Shown: positions 34,737 to 42,059 of the stretch, piece after piece | How the letters are laid out: the number at the start of each line of letters is the position of its first letter | How positions within the stretch are numbered: the stretch's first letter is position 1 | NCBI GenBank assembly: GCA_934462825.1 | Contig: CAKSIP010000005.1 | Span: forward strand, 1 to 54,142 | Direction of reading: 5' to 3' | Source: an uncultured Eubacteriales bacterium | Lineage (GTDB): Bacteria; Bacillota; Clostridia; Oscillospirales; CAG-272 | Length of the DNA: 54,142 nucleotides | Translations under genes and position numbers: made by a program | The notes under the pieces: model-generated | Told to the model about the DNA's origin: nothing | The model's input: only the letters and a program-made list of their open reading frames with translations | Database searches by the model: none

Positions 34737-36047
34737 TCAGTTGCCCGACAGCATCAGCAGCGCTCCACAGAGGCGTGCGCGCAATTCGGGCAGCGTCACG
34801 GTAAAATCAATGTCCCCAAGGAAAGCGGCCTTTTGAGCGGAGGCTTCCTTTTCGGCAAAGGAGCTTTCCAGCACGTCTCTCGGCATGCGATCCGACACCT
34901 GATCGTTCATCAGAAAGGCTACGGCGCGGGCCGGAGGCAGCGGAGAGATCACAGTGCCTTCCAGAGCAAAGCTTACGTCGGCCGCACCGGCACGGCTGCC
35001 CATCAAGGGAAGAACGGCTCCGCAAGCCGATCCGGTAACCACGCTGATGCGCGGCGCCGCGCACAGGCGGTAGGCTTTGGCAAGGCTTGCCATGGCCAGC
35101 ACCATACCCTTTTGTTCGGCGCGCAGACTTACTTCAAATCCTTCGGAATCAATCAAGGTAATCAGCGGAATCCCAAAGCGTCCGCAAAGCTTTACAAAAC
35201 GTGCGGCTTTGTCGGCGCCGTCGGGCGAAAGAAGCCCGCACAGAGCAACCAATCCGACCGAGCGTCCGGCCATGGGCGCAAAGCCTGCCGTGATGTCGTG
35301 GCCGTATCCGGCAAACAGCTCGATGAAGCTGCCGTTGTCGGAAAGCGCGGAAAGGAGCGTCTTGGTGTTTTTAGCTTCTTCTTTTGTCAGCGTGAGCGCG
35401 CGGTTGAGATCGGTTTCATCGGTCAGCGCGGGGCCGGCTCCGACGCAATCGGGCAGAGCACCGAGCAGGGAACGCGCCATGCGAAAGCCGTCGGCTGCGT
35501 TTTCCGCTGTCAGGGCCGAAAGACCGCAAGCGGCCGGATCCGAGGGCGAGCCGAGAACCGATTCGGCACCGGCTGAAAATTCCGTCCCCTTTACCGCAAT
35601 GCACACGTCGAAAAGGGAAGCGGTTACCGCCATACTGCCGGTGCAATCTCCGAGAATCAGTGCGATTTGCGGGATCTTTTCGCCGGCGCTTACGGCAGAA
35701 GAAAAGAGCGAGCCGAGGCCGGAAAGCAGAGAGGCGCCTTCGGTAACGACCGAACCGCCGCAACCGAACACGCCGATCACGGGAGCGCCGCTTTTCACAG
35801 CCAACTCGTAAAGATTTCGGATTTTGCCTCCGGCGCGGGAATCAAATGCCCCGTTCATTTGGGCGGCGTCCTGTGCAAAAGCAAAGCACAGCCGACCATC
35901 CACAGGGCCGTAGCCGCAGACTACCCCTTCTTTTTCGCCTGACGAGCGCAAAACGTGTGCGCCAAGCTCGGAATAATTGCCGTTGTCGAACAAAGCCGCG
36001 AGTGCGGCGGCTCCATCCGTGACGGAACACGAATGATTTTTCTGCAT
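34737..36047 (-). CDS. Divergent acyl-CoA-type carboxyltransferase (MmdA/12S-like)
   Basis: 436 residues; crotonase-like carboxyltransferase fold as in MmdA, PccB and the 12S transcarboxylase subunit, but shorter than the usual 510-520. The N-half has VVCGYGPVDGRLCFAFAQDAAQMNGAFDSRAGGKI; the biotin-side glycine loop reads FGCGGSVVTEGASLLSGLGSLF and GDCTGSMAVTASLFDV where typical enzymes have SGGARIQEG and GPCAGGAVYSPA. In the C-half the usual YGGAY loop reads SACGAVL. So key oxyanion loops are altered and the normal acyl-CoA substrate may not apply. It is the first gene of the cluster, with its own promoter and two palindromes in the leader. The start at 36047 has AGAGAGG 8 nt upstream. Confidence 0.78.
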   Translation of the reverse strand: MQKNHSCSVTDGAAALAALFDNGNYSELGAHVLRSSGEKEGVVCGYGPVDGRLCFAFAQDAAQMNGAFDSRAGGKIRNLYELAVKSGAPVIGVFGCGGSVVTEGASLLSGLGSLFSSAVSAGEKIPQIALILGDCTGSMAVTASLFDVCIAVKGTEFSAGAESVLGSPSDPAACGLSALTAENAADGFRMARSLLGALPDCVGAGPALTDETDLNRALTLTKEEAKNTKTLLSALSDNGSFIELFAGYGHDITAGFAPMAGRSVGLVALCGLLSPDGADKAARFVKLCGRFGIPLITLIDSEGFEVSLRAEQKGMVLAMASLAKAYRLCAAPRISVVTGSACGAVLPLMGSRAGAADVSFALEGTVISPLPPARAVAFLMNDQVSDRMPRDVLESSFAEKEASAQKAAFLGDIDFTVTLPELRARLCGALLMLSGN

Positions 36048-36067
36048 GATTATGACCTCTCTCTTTG

Positions 36068-36105
36068 GAAAATGAATTTTCAAAATCCGGGAAATTCATT
36101 TCCCG
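36068..36105. promoter_or_regulatory. Two tandem palindromes in the decarboxylase-cluster leader
   Basis: Site 1 (36068-36081) GAAAATGAATTTTC has 6-bp arms; site 2 (36088-36105) CGGGAAATTCATTTCCCG has 8-bp arms. Both share the pattern AAAT-2 nt-ATTT; centres are 22 bp apart, two helical turns. They lie between the promoter and the first start codon and look like binding sites for a dimeric regulator, or RNA hairpins. Confidence 0.5.
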
Positions 36106-36185
36106 ATTTCGGAAAAAGCTTTTAAAAATCAGTAAAAACTGTGAAAAATGCACGGAGAATCTTACAAATCCACATATTCCCCTAT

Positions 36186-36215
36186 TATAAAATACTATAA
36201 CATATTTCATTAAAG
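36186..36215 (-). promoter_or_regulatory. Promoter for the decarboxylase cluster
   Basis: On the minus strand TTAATG, 18-nt spacer, TATAAT; weaker -35 than others here, consistent with regulation. The leader is about 130 nt. Between this and the plus-strand promoter at 36324 there is a GAGCCGG/CCGGCTC hairpin near 36271. Confidence 0.6.
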
Positions 36216-36323
36216 ATAAGCACACAAAATTATGAACGGAATGTAAAAAAACGCATTTTCGCACGGACAAAGAGCCGGTTGCCGGCTCCTTTGAAAAAGA
36301 TTTTTGAGGACGTTAGAAAAAAC

Positions 36324-36352
36324 TTGACAAAAAGGAAGGAAAAGCATATAAT
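36324..36352 (+). promoter_or_regulatory. Full-consensus promoter for the SLC13-like carrier
   Basis: TTGACA, 17-nt spacer, TATAAT. The transcript leader is about 105 nt. Confidence 0.88.
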
Positions 36353-36464
36353 AATACCTTGTTCGCCGACCGAAAAAAACGAATGAAATCGGCTGAAAAT
36401 TCAACAGAAAGAAAATTCCCTGCGCCGAAAATCGGAAGTGCAGTGCAGGGCTTCGGGCAAAAAA

Positions 36465-37670
36465 ATGCAACATACAATTCCACCCGCGTTCCGAAAGCCG
36501 AGCGGAGCAAAGCGGCAAAATCCGGCCGATGCTCGGACGGAAACGCCGAAGCATCGCGCCGCCTACGCGCTTCTTTCCTTTATAAAAAAGAACACCGTCC
36601 TCTGCGTGGCACTGCTGGCGGCCGCCGTAACGATGGTTTTTGTTCCGGTGGACGCGGAATACATCGGTTATTTTGACTTCAAAACGCTCAGCTGTCTGTT
36701 TTGCGTGCTGGCGGTGGTTTGCGCATTGAAAAACATTCGCTTTTTTTACATTCTTGCGCAGAGAATCGTGCGCCGGTTCGGCAATCTTCGGGCGGCCGTT
36801 CTCGCTTTGGTGTACATCACGTTTCTCGGCTCCATGCTGATTGCCAACGACATGGCACTGCTCACCTTCTTGCCGTTAGGCTATCTGGTGCTGAAAACGA
36901 CCGGCAATGAGCCATACATGGCCTTTACTTTTATCATGCAGAACATTGCCGCCAATCTCGGCGGGATGTTGACGCCTTTCGGCAATCCGCAAAACCTCTA
37001 TCTGTACACACGCTTCGAGATCCCCGATGGGGAGTTTTTGTCGATCATGTTGCTTCCCTTTGTAGTGTCCATTGCGCTGATTACCGGCTGTTGCTTTCTT
37101 TTCCTGAAAAAAGAACCGCTTGCCTTGCGCGAGGAGCCGTTGCCGCTGGATAAAAAGCGGGCGGCGCTTTACGGTGTTTTGTTTGCTTTGGCGGTGGCGA
37201 TTGTGTTTCGCGGGATTCCTTATTTTATCGGCTTGCTCGTTATTCCGGCGGTGTTGCTTTTTGCCGACCGCAAGGCGCTGCGGGAGGTTGACTACCCTCT
37301 CCTTTGCACGTTTGCCGCCTTTTTCGTCTTTTCGGGAAATATTGCGAGGATCCCGGCCGTGCGTCAGCTTTTTGAACAATTGCTCCAAAAGAACACGCTC
37401 CTGTTCAGCGTTTTGTCCTGTCAGTGTATCAGCAACGTGCCGTCTGCCATTCTCTTATCCAATTTTACTACCAATTACCCGGCGCTGTTGGTCGGTGTAA
37501 ATATCGGCGGTGTGGGCACACTGATTTCCTCCCTGGCCAGCCTCATTACGTTTCGGGAATATATGAAACACAATCCCGGCAAGGCCGGCGCGTATATCGG
37601 AATGTTTTCCGCATTCAATTTTTCTTTTCTTTTCCTTTTGACGGCATTGATGCTTCTGGTCATGCGATAA
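36465..37670 (+). CDS. SLC13/ArsB-NhaD superfamily carrier
   Basis: About 401 residues with 10-11 membrane helices. Family features: LVYITFLGSMLIANDMALLTFLPLGYLVL and the ion-transporter motif IAANLGGMLTPFGNPQNLYLY, then SNVPSAILLSNFTTNYPALLVGVNIGGVGTLISSLASLI, which are the paired SNT/GN-type reentrant loops of CitM/DASS/NhaD proteins. It likely moves a di- or tricarboxylate or an inorganic anion with Na+. It sits beside, and divergent from, the oxaloacetate-type decarboxylase cluster, which makes a C4-dicarboxylate plausible (inference). The start is uncertain: ATG at 36465 or GTG at 36438; neither has a good ribosome site. Confidence 0.82.
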   Translation: MQHTIPPAFRKPSGAKRQNPADARTETPKHRAAYALLSFIKKNTVLCVALLAAAVTMVFVPVDAEYIGYFDFKTLSCLFCVLAVVCALKNIRFFYILAQRIVRRFGNLRAAVLALVYITFLGSMLIANDMALLTFLPLGYLVLKTTGNEPYMAFTFIMQNIAANLGGMLTPFGNPQNLYLYTRFEIPDGEFLSIMLLPFVVSIALITGCCFLFLKKEPLALREEPLPLDKKRAALYGVLFALAVAIVFRGIPYFIGLLVIPAVLLFADRKALREVDYPLLCTFAAFFVFSGNIARIPAVRQLFEQLLQKNTLLFSVLSCQCISNVPSAILLSNFTTNYPALLVGVNIGGVGTLISSLASLITFREYMKHNPGKAGAYIGMFSAFNFSFLFLLTALMLLVMR

Positions 37671-37745
37671 AAAGCCGTCCGAAAAAATTGCAAACGAACC
37701 TTTGCTTTTCTCGGACAGAGCGTTTTTTTTCGCTTCTCTATTGAT

Positions 37746-37794
37746 AAAAGCCGCTTTGTGAGCCTTACCGGCGCAGGCTCACAAAGCGGCTTTT
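37746..37794 (+). terminator. 19-bp terminator after the carrier gene
   Basis: AAAAGCCGCTTTGTGAGCC pairs perfectly with 37776-37794, loop TTACCGGCGCA, with a T run. Confidence 0.9.
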
Positions 37795-37924
37795 GTGTTC
37801 TTTCTTTGCTTTTTCCATGTTTTGCCGGAAAAGATTTTAGGAAAAAATGCCCTGCTTGTATAAAATCCGCAAACGGGGCAAAAATAATGGCAGCGAGTAT
37901 TTTGGAAAAAGGAGTGACAAAAAA

Positions 37925-38755
37925 TTGAATAATTCAAATGAAAATCCGAGCCAGAAAAAGCCGGAAAACTCTGCTGAAACAAAGTCCACCCGCCAGCCTG
38001 ATAAAAAGAAAAGCGCAGGCCGTGCCGGCGGCAATGCACAAATGAACCGTGTCTTGTATATTACGGCGGTGGTGCTTCTCGTGTCGCTGGCCGTGATTGC
38101 GGCCGTGGTAGCGGCTTCCAACCGCGCCAAGAAAAACCCGGCGCCTACCCCTTCGCCCGACGTAAGCACCAAGCTTCCGTCGAACAGTCATTGGAACATT
38201 CCTACCCCCTCGGTTGTGAACAGCGATCCCACCCCCACGAACACAAAAACACCGGAGCCGAGCAGTACAACCCCCAGCACGAATGTTTCGGGCAAGCTTC
38301 CCTCGTTTTCGCTTCCCGCTTCGGGCAATCTGTCGGGCAAGCACGATCCTGCCTTGCAGGTTTTTTCTCCTACAATGAAGGACTATCGTGTGCATCTCGG
38401 CATTGACATCAATACCGCCGCCGGCGCACCGGTTTATGCGGCTGCCGACGGAAAGGTGGAGAAGGTGTGGGAGGATCCCTTAATGGGATGGTGCATTGCG
38501 GTGTCTCATGACGGGAAAGCCGTTTCTTATTACAAAAATTTGAGCAAGACGATTGCCAGCGGGATCAAAGCGGGAACGGAAGTGCGTTCCGGCCAGCTGC
38601 TGGGTTCGGTAGGCGACAGCGCCATGGTAGAAGTGGCGCAGGAACCGCATCTGCACTTTGAAATGACGGTGGACGGCTTGCAGGTAAATCCGCTGGACTA
38701 TTTTTCGGCTGCTGATTTGGAAAAGCTCAAAACCGATACCGGATTTGAAGGTTAA
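37925..38755 (+). CDS. Membrane-anchored M23 (LytM-like) peptidase
   Basis: 276 residues starting at TTG, with AAGGAG about 10 nt upstream. Cytoplasmic N-terminus of about 40 polar residues, one membrane helix (about 41-65), Pro/Ser/Thr-rich linker, and an M23 domain (about 145-260). Zinc ligands H157 and D161 (VHLGIDIN) and the H242-x-H244 pair (PHLHFEM) are present, so it may be active. The layout (short N-tail, single helix, LytM domain) resembles SpoIIQ of endospore formers, which bridges forespore and mother cell; that identity is inference since the partner gene spoIIIAH is not nearby. Cell-wall endopeptidase is the safe call. Confidence 0.83.
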   Translation: MNNSNENPSQKKPENSAETKSTRQPDKKKSAGRAGGNAQMNRVLYITAVVLLVSLAVIAAVVAASNRAKKNPAPTPSPDVSTKLPSNSHWNIPTPSVVNSDPTPTNTKTPEPSSTTPSTNVSGKLPSFSLPASGNLSGKHDPALQVFSPTMKDYRVHLGIDINTAAGAPVYAAADGKVEKVWEDPLMGWCIAVSHDGKAVSYYKNLSKTIASGIKAGTEVRSGQLLGSVGDSAMVEVAQEPHLHFEMTVDGLQVNPLDYFSAADLEKLKTDTGFEG

Positions 38756-38809
38756 ATTGCCGAAAGCCGAAAAGGGAACCGCCGAGGCGCGCGATCTTCC
38801 GTGAAGAAA

Positions 38810-38848
38810 GGGGAGTTAAAAAACTCAAAATGAGTTTTTTAACTCCCC
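38810..38848. repeat. Dispersed palindrome, type A copy 2
   Basis: Arms GGGGAGTTAAAAAACTCA and its complement with loop AAA, in a convergent junction. It is followed by CGACGTTGATCTCGGCGG, the same continuation as the copy at 1378. Confidence 0.9.
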
Positions 38849-38976
38849 TACGACGTTGATCTCGGCGGTGAAGCACCGCCGTTTTGCCACCAAGAAAACC
38901 GAAAAAACAAGATATGGAAGGCAAAACCGACCAAGATCACATCCAAAAGGCCGGTCGGAATCCCGACCGGCCTTTT
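38849..38976 (+). repeat. Extended dispersed repeat, copy 1
   Basis: Contains CGGCGGTG-AAG-CACCGCCG hairpin, then about 95 bp (38877-38976) that match the reverse complement of 54051-54137, including AAACAAGATATG, GGCAAAA, CGACCAAGA and GGAATCCCGACCGG. It ends in a terminator-like stem GGCCGGTCGG/CCGACCGGCC with T run. A frame from TTG 38884 or ATG 38914 reads in the same phase as in copy 2, but it has no ribosome site and no nearby stop. Confidence 0.8.
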
Positions 38977-38999
38977 TCAACTGAAACGAAACGTCAAAC

Positions 39000-39683
39000 T
39001 TATTTTATCAGATCCGGAATTTTTTTGGAACCGTAAACGCTTTCCCAATCCTTGTCGAAATCATCAATGGCGTACATTGTCAGCGGATGATAAATCAGAT
39101 GCGGGAACAAATCGGGATTGATGGTGACAGCCTGTGCGCCCACCATAGCCACCTTGTGAACCTGCTCTGCATTTTTGAAGCTGGCGGCAAGCACCTTGCA
39201 GGTCGTGATGTTGTGCAGGCGGAAAAGATTTACGATTTCCTCCACAACATGAACACCGTCCGACACGATATTGTCCAAGCGATTGATGTAGGGAGCGACA
39301 AAGTCCGCTCCGGCTTTGGCGGCCATAAAGGCTTGTTGCTGTGTGAAAATAGCCGTTACCGTCACGCCGATGCCGATTTTTTTCAGTTCCATCGTGGCTT
39401 TCAGTCCATCCTCCGTGATGGGGATTTTGATAAAGAAATTTTCACCCAGAAGGGCACGCAATTCCTTGGCTTCTTCCACAATGGCCGAGGCTTCCGTGGC
39501 GGTGGTTTGCACATGGAGCATTTTGTCAGGGCCGATGATTTTTCGGATGCCGAGAATCAGCGTCTTAAAATCACTGTGTTCTTTGGAAATGATGGACGGG
39601 TTGGTTGTAACGCCGTCAATCGGGTAAAATTCATTGCAATAGGCGATTTTTTCCAGGTTCGCCGTGTCGATAATATAAAGCAT
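39000..39683 (-). CDS. Fructose-6-phosphate aldolase/transaldolase-like protein
   Basis: 227 residues, the short (FSA/TalC) type of transaldolase. MLYIIDTANLEKI, the GVTTNPS loop at 24-30, the Schiff-base lysine K86 in FFIKIPIT, TAIFTQQQAFMAAKAGADFVAPYINRLDN, and the C-terminal GAQAVTINPDLFPHLIYHP are all family features. It makes or cleaves fructose 6-phosphate from dihydroxyacetone and glyceraldehyde 3-phosphate, or acts as a pentose-phosphate transaldolase; these cannot be told apart here. The start at 39683 fits the family N-terminus and has GAAAGAAGG about 8 nt upstream; longer frames are not supported because the promoter lies at 39738. Confidence 0.92.
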   Translation of the reverse strand: MLYIIDTANLEKIAYCNEFYPIDGVTTNPSIISKEHSDFKTLILGIRKIIGPDKMLHVQTTATEASAIVEEAKELRALLGENFFIKIPITEDGLKATMELKKIGIGVTVTAIFTQQQAFMAAKAGADFVAPYINRLDNIVSDGVHVVEEIVNLFRLHNITTCKVLAASFKNAEQVHKVAMVGAQAVTINPDLFPHLIYHPLTMYAIDDFDKDWESVYGSKKIPDLIK

Positions 39684-39737
39684 AGTCAGCCTTCTTTCCG
39701 TTGGTTTGGATTTTTCCATTGATTTTCTTACATTTAC

Positions 39738-39766
39738 ATTATAATTCCAACCGTCACCGGTGTCAA
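39738..39766 (-). promoter_or_regulatory. Consensus promoter for the FSA-type gene
   Basis: On the minus strand TTGACA, 17-nt spacer, TATAAT, about 55 nt before the start. Confidence 0.88.
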
Positions 39767-39797
39767 TATCCAAACATACCGAAACCTGTTAAGAAAT

Positions 39798-40358
39798 TTA
39801 TAATTTTTCGGATTTCTCTCGAGGCCCTGTCTTTGCTTCCAGGCGCCGCAGAAGCAGGGAGAGAGGGTAAACGAGAGAACACATAACGGCATTGCCGACC
39901 GCATGGATCAGGTCAAAGGACAGGCCGGCGGCAATCCAGGCAAGCGTTTGCTGAAAGGAAAGCCGCATCATAATGGCTTGCGCCGGCGCGTAAAGCGTGC
40001 CGAAGCTCAGACCGAACAATGCGCCGACAAGCGGATATACGGCCGTGGCCGTTTCGGGTTTCATTTTTTTTGGCAACAGCATGGTGACGCCCCAAAGAAT
40101 CGTCCATAAATATAGATAGGGGATCCACCAAGGGGAAAAGCCGCTCCAAAGTCCCTGAAGGAATACATAAATGTAAATCGGAATCAGCGCTTTTTTTCGA
40201 TATACGATGGTTAAAAGCATCACGAACATGGCCAGCGGGTGAATGTTGGGCAGGCCCTCCATGATCAGCTTGGAACAAAACATCATCGCGCCGAACAGCG
40301 CAAAAATGATTTGCTCACGCACACGGCGGGAAAAAGCACGAGGCTTGTTCCGATTCAT
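39798..40358 (-). CDS. ECF transporter S-component-like membrane protein
   Basis: 186 residues, about six helices. REQIIFALFGAMMFCSKLIMEGLPNIHPLAMFVMLLTIVYRKKALIPIYIYVFLQGLWSGFSPWWIPYLYLW resembles substrate-specific components of energy-coupling-factor vitamin importers. Overlap of 4 nt (ATGA-type) with the DUF4430 gene upstream suggests coupled translation and joint function. No ECF ATPase or T-subunit genes are in the window, so it would use a shared group II module. The vitamin is unknown; DUF4430 context hints at a cobalamin-like ligand. Confidence 0.78.
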   Translation of the reverse strand: MNRNKPRAFSRRVREQIIFALFGAMMFCSKLIMEGLPNIHPLAMFVMLLTIVYRKKALIPIYIYVFLQGLWSGFSPWWIPYLYLWTILWGVTMLLPKKMKPETATAVYPLVGALFGLSFGTLYAPAQAIMMRLSFQQTLAWIAAGLSFDLIHAVGNAVMCSLVYPLSLLLRRLEAKTGPREKSEKL

Positions 40359-40777
40359 TTTGTATAGGTAAATTCAAAGTGATCGCCGTCAGCGATGGGG
40401 GTAGAATCAACGCCGGTTTCCAGCATTTTGCCATCCTTAGTCAGGCACCACCAGCTGCCGTCCTTTTTGTAATTCGCTTCAATACCCAAAACCTTGGTTA
40501 CGTAAAGGCCGTAGCTGCTTTCTTCCCCTTCAATGAGCTTTTCCGCTTTCAGGGCGTTACCCAGCATTTTTTCGTTGGTGTGAATGATTTTTTCAGTTTC
40601 TTTGCCTTCGGCATCAATGACCTTCAGGGTGATTGTGATTTCGGCTTTGGCTTCGCTGGCGCTGGAAGTGGGGGAAACGTCCGGTGTTTTGTCGTTCTGA
40701 CATGCAAACAGGGACAGGGACAGGCAGAGTATCAGCAGACAAGCTGACAGCTTGCAAAGAAAGGTGTTTTTTTTCAT
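40355..40777 (-). CDS. DUF4430-domain lipoprotein
   Basis: 140 residues. Signal with lipidated Cys in LSLSLFACQ (about residue 26), short Ser/Pro linker, then the DUF4430 fold: ITITLKVIDAEGKETEKIIHTNEKMLGNALKAEKLIEG...LYVTKVLGIEANYKKDGSWWCLTKDGKMLETGVDSTPIADGDHFEFTYT. DUF4430 resembles the beta domain at the C-terminus of transcobalamin and intrinsic factor, and is usual next to S-components in Firmicutes. It is likely an outer-face ligand-binding or capture protein for the S-component at 39798. Confidence 0.82.
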   Translation of the reverse strand: MKKNTFLCKLSACLLILCLSLSLFACQNDKTPDVSPTSSASEAKAEITITLKVIDAEGKETEKIIHTNEKMLGNALKAEKLIEGEESSYGLYVTKVLGIEANYKKDGSWWCLTKDGKMLETGVDSTPIADGDHFEFTYTK

Positions 40778-40845
40778 AATCGGGAAAACCTCCGTTGTTT
40801 TTTACTGTGAATTCGCGGCGCTCTGCTTCTTCACAATTTTGATTT

Positions 40846-40874
40846 ATTATACACCTATGCGCGCTGATTGTCAA
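40846..40874 (-). promoter_or_regulatory. Consensus promoter for the DUF4430-ECF pair
   Basis: On the minus strand TTGACA, 17-nt spacer, TATAAT, about 70 nt upstream of the start. I see no cobalamin riboswitch (no B12-box-like GCCACTG) in the leader. Confidence 0.85.
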
Positions 40875-40943
40875 GACGAAAAAGAGGCGGAAACGTCAAA
40901 CAACGGCGAAGAAAGGGATTTTTTGCGAAAATCGGAAAAAACA

Positions 40944-40972
40944 TTGCGTTTGCCCGGCATTTGCGGTATAAT
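40944..40972 (+). promoter_or_regulatory. Promoter for the PHP-domain gene
   Basis: TTGCGT, 17-nt spacer, TATAAT; leader of about 120 nt without a recognised RNA motif. Confidence 0.75.
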
Positions 40973-41100
40973 AAAAGCTGTGAAGAAAGTCTTGCTATGC
41001 CCGCCTTTTGCACAGGACAAAACCGCCGTAAAAGCGCGTTTTGAAGCGGCAGGACAGGGCGTATCGGGCGAATACAATGCAGTAGTGGAGGTAAAACAAC

Positions 41101-41973
41101 ATGTTCACGGATCTTATGGGGCAGCGGAGATACAAGCTGGGACTTCATATGCACACCACACTTTCGGACGGGCATATGTCCCCCGAAGCGGCCGTGCGAT
41201 TGTACAAAGAAGCCGGCTATGACGCAGTGGCCTTGACCGATCATTGGTTTTTTGGTGAGGACAGGGAGCTGGAAGGAATGCGGATTCTTTCCGGTATAGA
41301 ATATAATTTTGGCACGGATGGAACAGGGGACGGCGTTTATCACATTCTTTCTTTGATGGCTCGCCGCAACCCCGGCGTGACGCGGGAGGACACACCCCAA
41401 GTTTGCGTGGATCGAATCTTGGCGGCGGGCGGCCTGCCCGTGCTGGCGCACCCGGCCTGGTCGCTCAATCAGCCGGATGCCGCCGCCAATTTGCGCGGCG
41501 TGGCATTTACCGAAATCTTTAACACCGTGTCCGGTGAGCAAGCGTCCAACCGCCCCTATTCCGGCGGCTTTGTGGATCTGAGCGCCTGCCGCGGAAAATA
41601 TTACGGACTTTTCGCTTCGGACGATACGCATTATTATCATTGCGACGAGTGCGTGGCCGCTACGATGGTGAAGGCGGATTCTCTGTCGTGCGAGGATATT
41701 ATGGCGGCACTGCTGCGAGGCGACTATTACGCGACTACCGGCCCGGAAATCCATCTGACGGTGGAGGACGGTTTTTGGGTGGTTCGTTGCTCGCCGGCGG
41801 TAACGGTGAATATCTTTTCCAACACCGTTTGGGCGGCCGGACGGCATAATGTCGGGGAGGATCTGACCGAAATTCGTGTGCCGCTGGCGCCGCGCGACGT
41901 TTACGCGCGAGCCGAAGCGACGGATAAAAACGGGCGCACGGCGTATTCGCCCATTGTGGTATTGAAGCCGTAA
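41101..41973 (+). CDS. PHP-domain phosphoesterase
   Basis: 290 residues. The polymerase-and-histidinol-phosphatase metal ligands are seen: H16-x-H18 (GLHMHTTLSDGHMSPEAAV), the Asp-His of ALTDHWFF, Glu in LSGIEYNF, His in VLAHPAW, and the D-x-H of FASDDTHYYH. It is a hydrolase of phosphate esters, perhaps of nucleotides or sugar phosphates; the substrate cannot be named. A C-terminal beta domain (about 215-290) follows, with VRCSPAVTVNIFSNTVW. The ribosome site GTGGAGG is about 10 nt from ATG. It is followed after 86 nt by a DHHW-type protein. Confidence 0.85.
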   Translation: MFTDLMGQRRYKLGLHMHTTLSDGHMSPEAAVRLYKEAGYDAVALTDHWFFGEDRELEGMRILSGIEYNFGTDGTGDGVYHILSLMARRNPGVTREDTPQVCVDRILAAGGLPVLAHPAWSLNQPDAAANLRGVAFTEIFNTVSGEQASNRPYSGGFVDLSACRGKYYGLFASDDTHYYHCDECVAATMVKADSLSCEDIMAALLRGDYYATTGPEIHLTVEDGFWVVRCSPAVTVNIFSNTVWAAGRHNVGEDLTEIRVPLAPRDVYARAEATDKNGRTAYSPIVVLKP

Positions 41974-42059
41974 TACACTGCGGCGCAAAGGCCGGCGCAG
42001 CCGTTCACCGAAAGAAAGAAGATTGTTTCAGAAAAGAAAAAGGAAAAAGGAGCAAAACC

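Noticed and set aside
36271..36290. Terminator hairpin GAGCCGG/CCGGCTC as evidence of a small gene in 36048-36464
   Set aside because: No credible short frame or RNA family could be fitted; the region is explained by two divergent promoters and leaders.
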